Part shown: piece after piece, positions 1-5,520 of the stretch | Numbering within the stretch: the stretch's first letter is position 1 | Layout: each line of letters begins with the position of its first letter | From: an uncultured Burkholderiales bacterium | GTDB taxonomy: Bacteria; Pseudomonadota; Gammaproteobacteria; Burkholderiales; Burkholderiaceae_C | Direction: 5' to 3' | Assembly (NCBI GenBank): GCA_903887655.1 | Contig: CAISQQ010000140.1 | Span: 1 to 8,313 of the forward strand | DNA: 8,313 nt | The notes under the pieces: generated by a model | The model's input: the letters and a program-made list of their open reading frames with translations, nothing else | What the model was told of the DNA's origin: nothing | Database searches by the model: none | Position numbers and translations under genes: made by a program

Positions 1-214
1 CCGCACCACCGGCATCACGAGCCTGGGGCTGGGGGACAGCAGCTCAGGGGGCGCCCCGCTGGCCTATCCGACGGGATCCTCCTCGGGGGGCTTGGGCGCG
101 CCGGCAGGCCAGCCCTATGGCGGCAATCCTGGGTCACCGAGTTCGGCCACGAACACCGCCGAGTCCACCAGCAGCGAAGAGAAGAAAAGAATTCTCGATA
201 TTTTTAAAAACTAA
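1..214 (+). CDS. mrcA: Penicillin-binding protein 1A, C-terminal end (partial)
   Basis: Only the last 70 codons are present; the frame enters from the left edge (first full codon at position 2) and stops at TAA 212-214. The peptide is a low-complexity Gly/Ser/Pro/Ala/Thr tail followed by the charged end EEKKRILDIFKN. That ending closely matches the C-terminus of class A PBP1A proteins of Burkholderiales. The family is a bifunctional glycosyltransferase/transpeptidase anchored in the inner membrane that polymerises and cross-links peptidoglycan. Its catalytic domains lie outside the window, so the call rests on the tail and on the neighbours: cyaY, lptM and lysA next to mrcA is a familiar Burkholderiales order. 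The disordered tail is probably periplasmic and variable between species. It converges on cyaY across a 67-bp gap in which I see no U-tract terminator. Confidence 0.8.
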   Translation, partial: RTTGITSLGLGDSSSGGAPLAYPTGSSSGGLGAPAGQPYGGNPGSPSSATNTAESTSSEEKKRILDIFKN

Positions 215-230
215 GCGCGCATTGACCCCT

Positions 231-266
231 TCAGGCCCACCAGGCCCATCAGGCACTTCAGGCACG
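231..266. repeat. Imperfect 9-bp tandem repeat, four copies
   Basis: Four consecutive 9-mers (TCAGGCCCA, CCAGGCCCA, TCAGGCACT, TCAGGCACG) fill most of the gap between the convergent mrcA and cyaY genes. The period is multiple-of-three and an overlapping spurious frame reads Gly-Pro/Gly-Thr triplets, but there is no sign that it is translated. It is probably a slippage-generated minisatellite. No function is evident. Confidence 0.5.
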
Positions 267-281
267 TCGGGTGACTGGACG

Positions 282-623
282 CTATCGGGTGTGAAAGAGC
301 GCCGCCTGCACGGGCTGGCCTGACTGGCGGCTCATGTCGGCGCTCAATTGCCCCCAAAATTCCACGTGGGTTTTGGTGTCAAGCCAGGCCTGTCCTGACC
401 ATTTGTAGTGATAGCCCCCGCTTTGGGCGGCGAGCCAAATCTCGTGCAAAGGCTTTTGTAAATTCACCACGATTTGACTGCGGTTGGCAAAGACCAAGGT
501 GATCATGCCGCCCACGCGCTGGGCGTCCACGTCCATGTCGGTGGTCTCATTGAGTTCATCAATGGCGTCCTCGAGCGTTTCAAGCGCTTGCTCAGCGAGG
601 TCTAAAAATTCTGTATCGGTCAT
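282..623 (-). CDS. cyaY: Iron donor protein CyaY (bacterial frataxin)
   Basis: This 113-residue cytoplasmic protein is the normal length for CyaY. The N-terminal helix (about residues 4-32) is rich in Asp/Glu (TDTEFLDLAEQALETLEDAI), forming the acidic ridge that binds iron in this family. The beta-sheet core follows, with the recognisable stretches GGMITLVFAN, QIVVNLQKPLHEIWLAAQSGGYHY and WLDTK, and then the C-terminal helix FWGQLSADMSRQ. By family knowledge CyaY binds Fe(II)/Fe(III) and modulates the cysteine desulfurase IscS during iron-sulfur cluster assembly. The ATG at 623 fits the family N-terminus, although no clear Shine-Dalgarno sequence precedes it. It is divergent from lptM-lysA, with about 480 bp between them, and appears to be monocistronic. 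Confidence 0.93.
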   Translation of the reverse strand: MTDTEFLDLAEQALETLEDAIDELNETTDMDVDAQRVGGMITLVFANRSQIVVNLQKPLHEIWLAAQSGGYHYKWSGQAWLDTKTHVEFWGQLSADMSRQSGQPVQAALFHTR

Positions 624-810
624 GGCGGTGGGTCACACGTTGGGCGCAATCCAACTCGGACTGCGCAGGTCGAGAGTTTAATGGTTTGTTGAAAGCCTGC
701 AGGGCAAGCACGGCTAGAGACAGGCCATGAAAGCCGAAGGGGTGAAGTTTGCAGGGGCCAAAAGACCCCAGCATTTACCAGGAATCCCCAGTGGTTGTGG
801 GAAGGGGTGG

Positions 811-870
811 GAGGGAGCGGGAGGGAGCGGGAGGGAGCAGGAGGGAGCAGGAGGGAGCAGGAGGGAGCGA
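811..870. repeat. 10-bp G-rich tandem repeat (6 copies), G-quadruplex-prone
   Basis: Six back-to-back copies of GAGGGAGC(G/A)(G/A) lie at 811-820, 821-830, 831-840, 841-850, 851-860 and 861-870. The first two end in GG, the next three in AG and the last in GA. Within the first three units the + strand has runs of three guanines spaced by loops of 1 and 3 nt, which meets the usual pattern for an intramolecular G-quadruplex. The tract ends 23 bp before the predicted lptM -10 box, and the polypurine character continues to about 880 (AAAAGAAAGA). Copy number could vary between strains by slippage. An effect on transcription is inference. Confidence 0.9.
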
Positions 871-893
871 AAAAGAAAGACTGCGCCTTAATT

Positions 894-899
894 TAGAAT
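894..899 (+). promoter_or_regulatory. Probable -10 box for lptM-lysA
   Basis: TAGAAT in the context ATTTAGAAT lies downstream of the G-rich repeat. The same hexamer is found upstream of the cytochrome c4 gene and of the acyltransferase gene, which supports it as this genome's sigma-70 -10 form. There is no good -35 hexamer at the proper distance (the bases there are an A/G run), so an activator or an UP-like A-rich element may compensate. The resulting leader to lptM would be about 200 nt. Confidence 0.45.
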
Positions 900-903
900 G
901 GGT

Positions 904-917
904 TGGCGTGAACGCCA
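904..917. promoter_or_regulatory. Palindrome just downstream of the -10 box, possible operator
   Basis: TGGCGT-GA-ACGCCA is a perfect 6-bp inverted repeat with a 2-bp centre. It starts 5 bp after the predicted -10 hexamer, so it would cover the transcription start. This is a position where a dimeric repressor could block transcription. I do not recognise the site as belonging to a named regulator. It is short enough to be chance in GC-rich DNA. Confidence 0.3.
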
Positions 918-1104
918 GATCAAGGTCCCATGCACCCCCAGATTCAACGCCAGATCTTCACCGCAGTGGCTGGATCTTGCTCTTCAATCTTGCATCTTGA
1001 CCCGGCTTTTGGCCCTGCTTTTGACCCCAGCCTTGAACTTGCTCCTTTGTCACCCGCCCTCTCCCCCCGCCTTGACCCATGAAGGCATCAACGCCGTGAA
1101 CCCC

Positions 1105-1335
1105 ATGCCTTGCCCACGCTCTTTGCCCTGCACCCCAAGACCCAATCGACTGCTCAGGCACTGGGCGGCTTGGCTGACCCTGGGGCTCACGCTCTCGGCT
1201 TGTGGTCAACGCGGTCCCTTGTACTTGCCCCCACCGCCCGCTGGGCCTCAGACCCAGCCTGCCCCCAAGTTTGATCCATTGTCGACCCCAACGTCGACAC
1301 CTTCGTCTTCAACTTCCCCCACCCGCACCCCATGA
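1105..1335 (+). CDS. lptM: LptM (YifL) lipoprotein, LPS translocon assembly factor
   Basis: This small lipoprotein has 76 residues from the ATG at 1105. A basic N-region (RPNRLLRHW, 12-20) and a hydrophobic core (AAWLTLGLTL, 21-30) lead to the lipobox LSAC with lipidated Cys33. It is followed directly by GQRGPLYLPPP, the diagnostic LptM/YifL motif (CGQ(K/R)GPLYLP), and a disordered Pro/Thr/Ser tail. By family knowledge it sits in the outer membrane and helps LptD-LptE mature. The start is uncertain: an in-frame GTG at 1096 has a GAAGG 10 nt upstream, a better ribosome-binding site than the ATG has. The stop overlaps the lysA start (ATGA at 1332-1335), so the two genes are likely to be translationally coupled, as in many proteobacteria where lptM precedes a lysine/DAP gene. 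Confidence 0.85.
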   Translation: MPCPRSLPCTPRPNRLLRHWAAWLTLGLTLSACGQRGPLYLPPPPAGPQTQPAPKFDPLSTPTSTPSSSTSPTRTP

Positions 1336-2657
1336 ACACCAGCCCCAGTGAAACCCAGTCCCCCGAAGGCCTCATCAGCCCCAACACCCCCCTGCCGGGT
1401 GCGCCTGAGCTGCACTACACCGAGGGACAATTGCATCTCGAGGGCGTTGCGCTCGCGGGTTTGGTCCAGCAGCTGGGCACGCCCTTGTTCGTTTACTCCA
1501 AGCACTCCATGCTCGCGGCCTTGAAGCGCTACCAGCTCGGTTTTGCGGGCCGTCGTGCGCGCGTGCACTACGCCATGAAGGCCAACTCCAACTTGGCGAT
1601 ATTGCAGCTCTTTGCCCGGGCGGGTTGTGGTTTTGATGTGGTCTCTGAGGGTGAATTGGACCGGGTCTTGGCCGCGGGCGGCCAGGCCCAAGACGTGATT
1701 TTTTCGGGGGTGGGTAAAACCCGCGGAGAAATTGCCCGCGCCTTGAAAGCAGGGATTTTGTGTTTCAACGTCGAGAGCACACCCGAGCTTGAGGTCATCA
1801 ACGCCGTGGCGCTGGAATTGGGACTTGTCGCGCCCATCAGCATTCGCGTCAACCCCAATGTGGACCCCAAAACCCACCCCTACATCTCCACAGGCTTGAA
1901 GGACAACAAGTTTGGTGTTGCCCACGAAGAGACGCTGGCGCTTTATCAGCACGCCCAGACCTTGAAGGGCCTGCGCATTGAGGGCATTGACTGCCACATC
2001 GGCTCCCAAATCACCACCACCGAGCCCTATGTCGATGCCTTGAACCGCGTGCTCGATTTGGTCGAACAAATCGAGTCACACGGGATTGCCATCCACCACT
2101 TGGATTTCGGCGGGGGACTGGGCATTCAATACCAAGACGACACCCCACCGGACGCCAACGAGCTGTGGAAGACCCTGTGGGCCGTGCTCGACGCCCGCGG
2201 CTTTGGTGAGCGCCAGGTCATGGTCGAGCCCGGCCGCTCCTTGGTGGGCAACGCCGGGGTGTGCTTGAGCACGGTGCAGTATGTCAAGCCTGGCGAGCAC
2301 AAGAACTTTTGCATCGTCGACGCCGCCATGAACGATTTGCCGCGTCCGGCCATGTACCAGGCCTTTCACACCATCGCCCCTGTGTCACTGCACTCGAGCG
2401 CCGAGCCTGGCGTCTACGATGTGGTGGGCCCTGTTTGTGAAAGTGGCGACTGGCTCGGGCGAGCGCGCACCCTTCAAGTCTGTGCCGGTGACGTGCTGGC
2501 TGTGCTCTCCGCTGGGGCTTACTGCACCAGCATGTCGAGCAACTACAACACCCGCGGACGCGCCGCAGAGGTCTTGGTCGATCTTGAGCAGTGGCATCTC
2601 ATTCGCGAGCGCGAAACGACCGCTGACCAAATTCGCTTGGAGAAATTGCTCGACTGA
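1332..2657 (+). CDS. lysA: Diaminopimelate decarboxylase
   Basis: LysA (441 residues, slightly longer than the usual 410-420 because of the N-terminus) is a PLP enzyme that converts meso-diaminopimelate to L-lysine and CO2, the last step of lysine synthesis. The alanine racemase-like barrel comes first, with the PLP lysine Lys83 in HYAMKANSN, His222 in CHIGSQ, the phosphate-binding Gly-rich loop DFGGGLG (258-264) and EPGRS (299-303). The C-terminal beta domain has the substrate-binding Cys369 in GPVCESGDWLG and Tyr397 in AGAYCTSMSSNYN. All the expected active-site elements are present, so it should be active. The ATG overlaps the lptM stop by ATGA, which suggests coupled translation. It converges on msrQ, leaving 74 bp with no clear terminator. 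Confidence 0.97.
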   Translation: MNTSPSETQSPEGLISPNTPLPGAPELHYTEGQLHLEGVALAGLVQQLGTPLFVYSKHSMLAALKRYQLGFAGRRARVHYAMKANSNLAILQLFARAGCGFDVVSEGELDRVLAAGGQAQDVIFSGVGKTRGEIARALKAGILCFNVESTPELEVINAVALELGLVAPISIRVNPNVDPKTHPYISTGLKDNKFGVAHEETLALYQHAQTLKGLRIEGIDCHIGSQITTTEPYVDALNRVLDLVEQIESHGIAIHHLDFGGGLGIQYQDDTPPDANELWKTLWAVLDARGFGERQVMVEPGRSLVGNAGVCLSTVQYVKPGEHKNFCIVDAAMNDLPRPAMYQAFHTIAPVSLHSSAEPGVYDVVGPVCESGDWLGRARTLQVCAGDVLAVLSAGAYCTSMSSNYNTRGRAAEVLVDLEQWHLIRERETTADQIRLEKLLD

Positions 2658-2689
2658 GGAACGAGGCCCATTGTCAGTCTCTCTGGCAG

Positions 2690-2713
2690 CCTCCATATCA
2701 ACCTCCATATCAA
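2690..2713. repeat. Two perfect 12-bp tandem copies in the lysA-msrQ gap
   Basis: CCTCCATATCAA occurs twice in a row (2690-2701 and 2702-2713), followed by a partial third copy (CCTCAAT). The array is bracketed by TGGCAGC at 2684-2690 and 2720-2726. It lies between the 3' ends of two convergent genes, so a slippage duplication of neutral DNA is the simplest reading. Confidence 0.7.
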
Positions 2714-2731
2714 CCTCAATGGCAGCACTTT

Positions 2732-3376
2732 TTAAGGGGAGCTGAGACGCTCCCGAAGCACTTTCACCACGCGGTAAAGCAGCAAGAGCGCCAAAACCGC
2801 GCCGTAAAAGATCACATCGTCAAAGCGGTGTTTGCCCGCACGCATCCAATAAAAATGCAGCACCGCCAACCCGGCCAGTGCATACACCGTCTGGTGTAGG
2901 CGCCTCCATCGCTTGGGGCCCAGGGCTTTGATGGCGGCATTGAATGAGGTGGCCCCCAAAGCGATCAAGCCCACAAACCCCGCCATCCCCACAAAAATAA
3001 ATGGCCGCTTAAAAACATCGGCCGTGATGTCTTCGAGTTCGAGCCCCATGTCTAGCCACGCATAGCACAACAGATGCAGACTCGCGTAGGCCAGCACCGC
3101 CAGCCCCAGCGTGCGGCGGTGTCGAATGATCGCGGGCATCCTCAAGAGGTCTTTGAGCGGGGTGACCAAGAGCACATAACACAAGGCCCGAATGGTGAGG
3201 TCACCGCTTTGTCGAATCAAGGTCTCGGCCGGATTGACCCCCAAGGACTCGGTGAAGGCGCCGTAGACCAAATACAAACCCGGCAGCGCACACAGCAGCG
3301 CCACACCCGCTGGGGCACGGGGGTGGAGCAAGAGGCGCTGCAAGGCGGCTTTGAAGGAACTGGGGGCTGGGGGCAT
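2732..3376 (-). CDS. msrQ: MsrQ, heme-binding membrane subunit of MsrPQ
   Basis: This 214-residue integral membrane protein has about six hydrophobic segments (roughly 22-41, 60-76, 86-108, 124-144, 163-178, 186-203) and fits the ferric-reductase-like transmembrane family. Diagnostic stretches are NPAETLIRQSGDL (48-60), VTPLKDLLRMP (71-81), HRRTLGL and the histidines His101 (ASLHLLCY), His161 (RRLHQTVY) and His174 (VLHFYW), which match heme-ligand positions of MsrQ. It takes electrons from the respiratory chain quinones or a flavin reductase and passes them to periplasmic MsrP. It follows msrP on the same strand after 44 bp, so the two are probably co-transcribed. An AAGG 8 nt before the ATG is a weak ribosome-binding site. 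Confidence 0.93.
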   Translation of the reverse strand: MPPAPSSFKAALQRLLLHPRAPAGVALLCALPGLYLVYGAFTESLGVNPAETLIRQSGDLTIRALCYVLLVTPLKDLLRMPAIIRHRRTLGLAVLAYASLHLLCYAWLDMGLELEDITADVFKRPFIFVGMAGFVGLIALGATSFNAAIKALGPKRWRRLHQTVYALAGLAVLHFYWMRAGKHRFDDVIFYGAVLALLLLYRVVKVLRERLSSP

Positions 3377-3420
3377 ATTGAGGGCCTTGAGGGAGAGCCC
3401 AACAGGCAGGACGCGAGCGT

Positions 3421-4437
3421 TTAAAAATTCTTCTTCAAATCCATCCCTGCATAAAGAGAGGCCACTTGCTCCTCATAGCCATTGAACATCAAGGTCTTGC
3501 GCCGCTTGGCAAAGAGGCCATCCTCCCCCAATCGGCGCTCGGTGGCCTGGCTCCAACGCGGGTGATCCACATTGGGGTTCACATTCGAGTAAAAGCCATA
3601 CTCGTTGGCCGCGGCCTTGTTCCAAGCGGTGGGCGGCTGCTTGTCGCTGAAGACGATTTTGACGATGGACTTGGCGTTCTTGAAGCCATACTTCCATGGC
3701 ACCACGAGACGCACGGGCGCGCCGCTTTGGTTGGGCAGCACCTCGCCATACATGCCAAAACTCAGCAAGGTCAAGGGGTGCATGGCCTCGTCCATTCTGA
3801 GGCCCTCGGTGTAGGGCCAGTCCAAAACGGCAGACCCGACAAAGGGCATGGTCTTGGGGTCGGCGAGCGACACAAAACTCACATACTTGGCGCTGCCCAG
3901 GGGCTCGACCTTTTTGATCAACTCGGCCAAGGAGTAACCCACCCAAGGAATCACCATCGACCAGCCCTCCACGCAGCGCATGCGGTAGATGCGCTCCTCC
4001 ATGGTGCTCCATTTGAGCAAGTCCTCCAAGCCCACGCGCATGGGCTTTTTGACCAAACCCTCAATGGACACACTCCAAGGCGAGGTCTGCAAGGTGTGGG
4101 CGTTTTTGGCGGGATCGGCTTTGTCGGTGCCAAACTCATAGTAATTGTTGTAGCTCGAGGCGTCGCTGTAGGGGGTGACTTTTTCCATCACAAAAGCCCC
4201 CGCAACTTTGGAGGCTTGGCCCTTCAAGGCGGCGAGTTTGCCCGAACCCGCTGGGGTCTGTGCCAAGGCTTGGCGAGACGCCCAACTCGCCAGGCCCAAG
4301 CCCCCCACACCGCTCGCCATGGCCGAGAGCAGTTCACGCCGCTTGAGATAGACCTGCTGCGAGGTGACTTCACTGCTCGCCAAACCCTCGCCTTTTTCAG
4401 TGTGGAGGATGCGCACTTGGGGTGACAAATGGTTCAT
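3421..4437 (-). CDS. msrP: MsrP, periplasmic methionine sulfoxide reductase (molybdopterin)
   Basis: MsrP (338 residues from the ATG at 4437) is the catalytic subunit that reduces protein-bound methionine sulfoxide in the periplasm, using a molybdenum-molybdopterin cofactor. A Tat-type signal peptide is visible: a long N-region, the twin arginines Arg33-Arg34 in YLKRRELLSAM, a hydrophobic stretch to about residue 53, and a likely cleavage after ALA (57-59). The mature part shows the sulfite-oxidase-fold motifs: YYEFGTDKADP, the Mo ligand Cys155 in YRMRCVEGWSMVIPW, SGAPVRLVVPWKYGFKNAKSI and WNKAAANEYGFYSNVNP. The reading frame is open a further 51 codons upstream, but that part is Pro/Leu-rich and unlike the family; MNHLSPQ is the better start. 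Its partner msrQ follows 44 bp downstream. Confidence 0.95.
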   Translation of the reverse strand: MNHLSPQVRILHTEKGEGLASSEVTSQQVYLKRRELLSAMASGVGGLGLASWASRQALAQTPAGSGKLAALKGQASKVAGAFVMEKVTPYSDASSYNNYYEFGTDKADPAKNAHTLQTSPWSVSIEGLVKKPMRVGLEDLLKWSTMEERIYRMRCVEGWSMVIPWVGYSLAELIKKVEPLGSAKYVSFVSLADPKTMPFVGSAVLDWPYTEGLRMDEAMHPLTLLSFGMYGEVLPNQSGAPVRLVVPWKYGFKNAKSIVKIVFSDKQPPTAWNKAAANEYGFYSNVNPNVDHPRWSQATERRLGEDGLFAKRRKTLMFNGYEEQVASLYAGMDLKKNF

Positions 4438-4607
4438 GGTGGGTGGCCTTGGGGTAGTAGATGGGGGTGCAGCGGACAGCGGTAGCGGGGGAGGATAGGA
4501 ACAGAAAGGAGTGTCAGGAATAAAAAGGGCAAGACGCAAAGACAAAGACAAAAGGATGGGCATAGGCCTAGGCACAAGCATCGCCAACATCCGTCTTAGG
4601 CCCCTCT

Positions 4608-4636
4608 ATGCTAAACAGACTCGGCGGCCTTGGCAA
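4608..4636 (-). promoter_or_regulatory. Predicted sigma-70 promoter of msrPQ
   Basis: On the - strand a -35-like TTGCCA (4636-4631) is followed after exactly 17 bp by TAGCAT (4613-4608). The spacing is ideal and each hexamer has four consensus bases. Transcription would start near 4601, giving a leader of about 165 nt before the msrP ATG at 4437. This is a prediction from pattern only. Confidence 0.45.
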
Positions 4637-4649
4637 CTTGTAAATGACC

Positions 4650-4745
4650 CGCTTCAAAGGACGCGCTTCCCCCCTCTTCCGAGAACGACCGTGGGGGGCA
4701 GCAAGCTCCTCGATGCCGTCATGGATGAAGCCCCAGTTTGAAGCG
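4650..4745. other. Inverted-repeat-bounded element, candidate structured RNA
   Basis: A perfect 9-bp inverted repeat, CGCTTCAAA (4650-4658) and TTTGAAGCG (4737-4745), encloses a second, GC-rich inverted repeat: six C (4669-4674) pair with six G (4693-4698), extendable across one mismatch by GCT (4665-4667) with AGC (4700-4702). On the - strand a weaker third stem (CUUC with GGAG) can form in the remaining arm, so a three-way junction is conceivable. It lies directly between the cytochrome terminator U-tract and the msrP -35 box. I do not recognise it as a known RNA family. It could be a small RNA, part of a regulatory leader, or the scar of a small palindromic repeat element. Confidence 0.45.
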
Positions 4746-4767
4746 AAAAAAAATCCTTGAAGGATTC
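4746..4767 (-). terminator. Rho-independent terminator of the cytochrome c4 gene
   Basis: On the - strand AATCC-TTCAA-GGATT forms a stem that can be extended outward by G-U and A-U pairs into the following run of eight T (complement of A 4746-4753). The palindrome at 4752-4766 is perfect (AATCCTTGAAGGATT). It begins 63 bp after the cytochrome stop codon and has the right orientation for it. An upstream copy of the 5' arm (complement of AAGGATTC at 4777-4784) could pair in its place, with a larger loop. Confidence 0.7.
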
Positions 4768-4792
4768 TCACCTGCAAGGATTCGGGGGGGGA

Positions 4793-4809
4793 CGGTGAAG
4801 CGGTCACCG
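4793..4809. repeat. 6-bp inverted repeat after cytochrome c4
   Basis: CGGTGA (4793-4798) and TCACCG (4804-4809) form a 6-bp stem with a 5-nt loop, 20 bp beyond the cytochrome stop codon. It is followed on the - strand by a run of C rather than U, so it is not a terminator by itself. It may protect the mRNA 3' end ahead of the terminator at 4746-4767. Confidence 0.45.
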
Positions 4810-4829
4810 ACCCATTGAAGCAGCTGTGT

Positions 4830-5501
4830 TCAGTGCAAACCGGCGGTGTACTCGCCCAAGGCTTTGAGCTCTTTGTCGTTGAGCTTGGCCGCCACTTGAT
4901 TCATGGTGAGGTTGTTGGCACGGCTGCCGTCTCTAAAATAAGACAACTCACGCGCGGTGTAGTCCGCGTGTTGGCCACTCAAACGGGGGTACTGTGCGGG
5001 AATGCCAGCCCCATTGGGGCTGTGGCAACCGGCACAGGCGGGGATTTGGCGATCGGCCACGCCACCGCGGTAGATCTTCTCACCCAGGCTCACCAAGGCC
5101 GCATCTTTGGCAAATCCGGGCTTGGGCGCTTTGGAGCTGAGCCATGCGGCGATATTTTTCATGTCCTGTTCAGACAAACCCGCCGACATGCCCATCATCA
5201 CGGCGTTGGCGCGTTTGCCCGACTTGAACTCGGTCAATTGTTTGACCAAATACTCGGGGTGCTGACCGGCGAGTTTGGGGTATTCGGGGGAGCCTGAGTT
5301 GCCATCAACGCCGTGGCATGCGGTGCACACGGCGGCATAACAGGCTTCGCCCTTGGCCAAATCGGGCTTGGCAGGTGCGGTGGGTGCGCTGGCAGCAGCA
5401 GGGGCAGCAGCGGGCATATCGGCCGCTTGGGCCACGTGGGCGCTCAAGGCCAAAGAAGCGGCCAAGGCCAACGTGCGGAAGGTTTGAACGAGGTAATTCA
5501 T
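4830..5501 (-). CDS. Di-heme cytochrome c4-type protein
   Basis: This 223-residue protein has a Sec signal peptide (MNYLVQTFRTLALAASLALSA...AQA, likely cleavage after residue 26), an Ala/Pro-rich linker, and two class I cytochrome c domains. Heme sites are C59-T-A-C-H63 and C156-A-G-C-H160. Axial methionine candidates are Met103/Met105 in VMMGMSAGL and Met200 in NNLTMNQVA. The two-domain layout, length and motifs YPKLAGQHPEYLVKQL and YPRLSGQHADY are typical of cytochrome c4. The family carries electrons in the periplasm, usually to a terminal oxidase. A GTG at 5525 would add eight residues and lies closer to the predicted transcription start, but the ATG at 5501 gives the more normal signal peptide. 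It is divergent from engB, as in many betaproteobacteria. No Shine-Dalgarno sequence is evident. Confidence 0.92.
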   Translation of the reverse strand: MNYLVQTFRTLALAASLALSAHVAQAADMPAAAPAAASAPTAPAKPDLAKGEACYAAVCTACHGVDGNSGSPEYPKLAGQHPEYLVKQLTEFKSGKRANAVMMGMSAGLSEQDMKNIAAWLSSKAPKPGFAKDAALVSLGEKIYRGGVADRQIPACAGCHSPNGAGIPAQYPRLSGQHADYTARELSYFRDGSRANNLTMNQVAAKLNDKELKALGEYTAGLH

Positions 5502-5520
5502 GAATAAAGAATGTTGAGTG

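Larger units (their letters stand above)
624..1104. other. Gene-free gap between cyaY and lptM
   Basis: This 481-bp stretch has no convincing gene. It must carry the cyaY promoter (- strand) and the lptM-lysA promoter (+ strand). I see a small inverted repeat in the presumed cyaY leader (GTTGG 639-643 with CCAAC 651-655), the G-rich tandem repeat at 811-870, a probable -10 box at 894-899, a palindrome at 904-917, and a pair of 11-bp direct repeats AACGCCAGATC at 911-921 and 946-956. From about 957 to 1080 it is C/T-rich and low in complexity. A frame in phase with lptM stays open back to an ATG at 898, but its composition is not protein-like, and the start overlaps the -10 box. I could not place a convincing cyaY promoter. 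Confidence 0.7.
4438..4829. other. Gene-poor gap between cytochrome c4 and msrP
   Basis: This 392-bp stretch has no convincing gene. In - strand order it holds an inverted repeat just after the cytochrome stop (4793-4809), a Rho-independent terminator (4746-4767), a 96-bp inverted-repeat-bounded element (4650-4745), a promoter-like pair (4608-4636) and a leader of about 165 nt to msrP. Open frames of 76-79 codons cross it on both strands, but none has a recognisable motif or a good start. I see no trace of resB or ccsB coding sequence. Confidence 0.7.

Noticed and set aside
117..323. Small + strand frame across the end of mrcA, with a collagen-like Gly-Pro stretch
   Set aside because: It overlaps the real mrcA frame and the 9-bp tandem repeat; the Gly-X-X pattern comes from the repeat period and not from a protein.
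727..760. GGGG...CCCC hairpin and other small inverted repeats upstream of cyaY, considered as a terminator or a tRNA-like fold
   Set aside because: Stems are only 4-5 bp with no U-tract, and there is no T-loop consensus or cloverleaf; this is expected by chance in GC-rich DNA.
811..870. Tandem array considered as a CRISPR
   Set aside because: Units are 10 bp and contiguous, with no spacers and no cas genes.
898..1104. N-terminal extension of lptM to an ATG at 898
   Set aside because: The ATG overlaps the predicted -10 box, and the extension would bury the lipoprotein signal. No family member is known to me with such a region.
1248..2069. 273-codon open frame on the - strand inside lysA
   Set aside because: It is antisense to a clear lysA gene with all catalytic motifs; GC-rich codon use leaves long shadow frames. 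The translation is Gly/Val/His-rich without any domain.
2385..2708. 107-codon - strand frame with a GGAGG-like site before its ATG
   Set aside because: The site is part of a 12-bp duplication, and the frame runs antisense to the end of lysA without any motif.
3466..4425. 319-codon open frame on the + strand inside msrP
   Set aside because: Antisense shadow of msrP, whose cofactor-binding and Tat motifs are unmistakable; the + strand translation is Gly/His-rich and shows no motif.
4511..4807. Short frames of 76-79 codons on both strands between msrP and cytochrome c4
   Set aside because: They cross a terminator, an inverted-repeat element and a promoter-like site, have no recognisable motif, and lack ribosome-binding sites.
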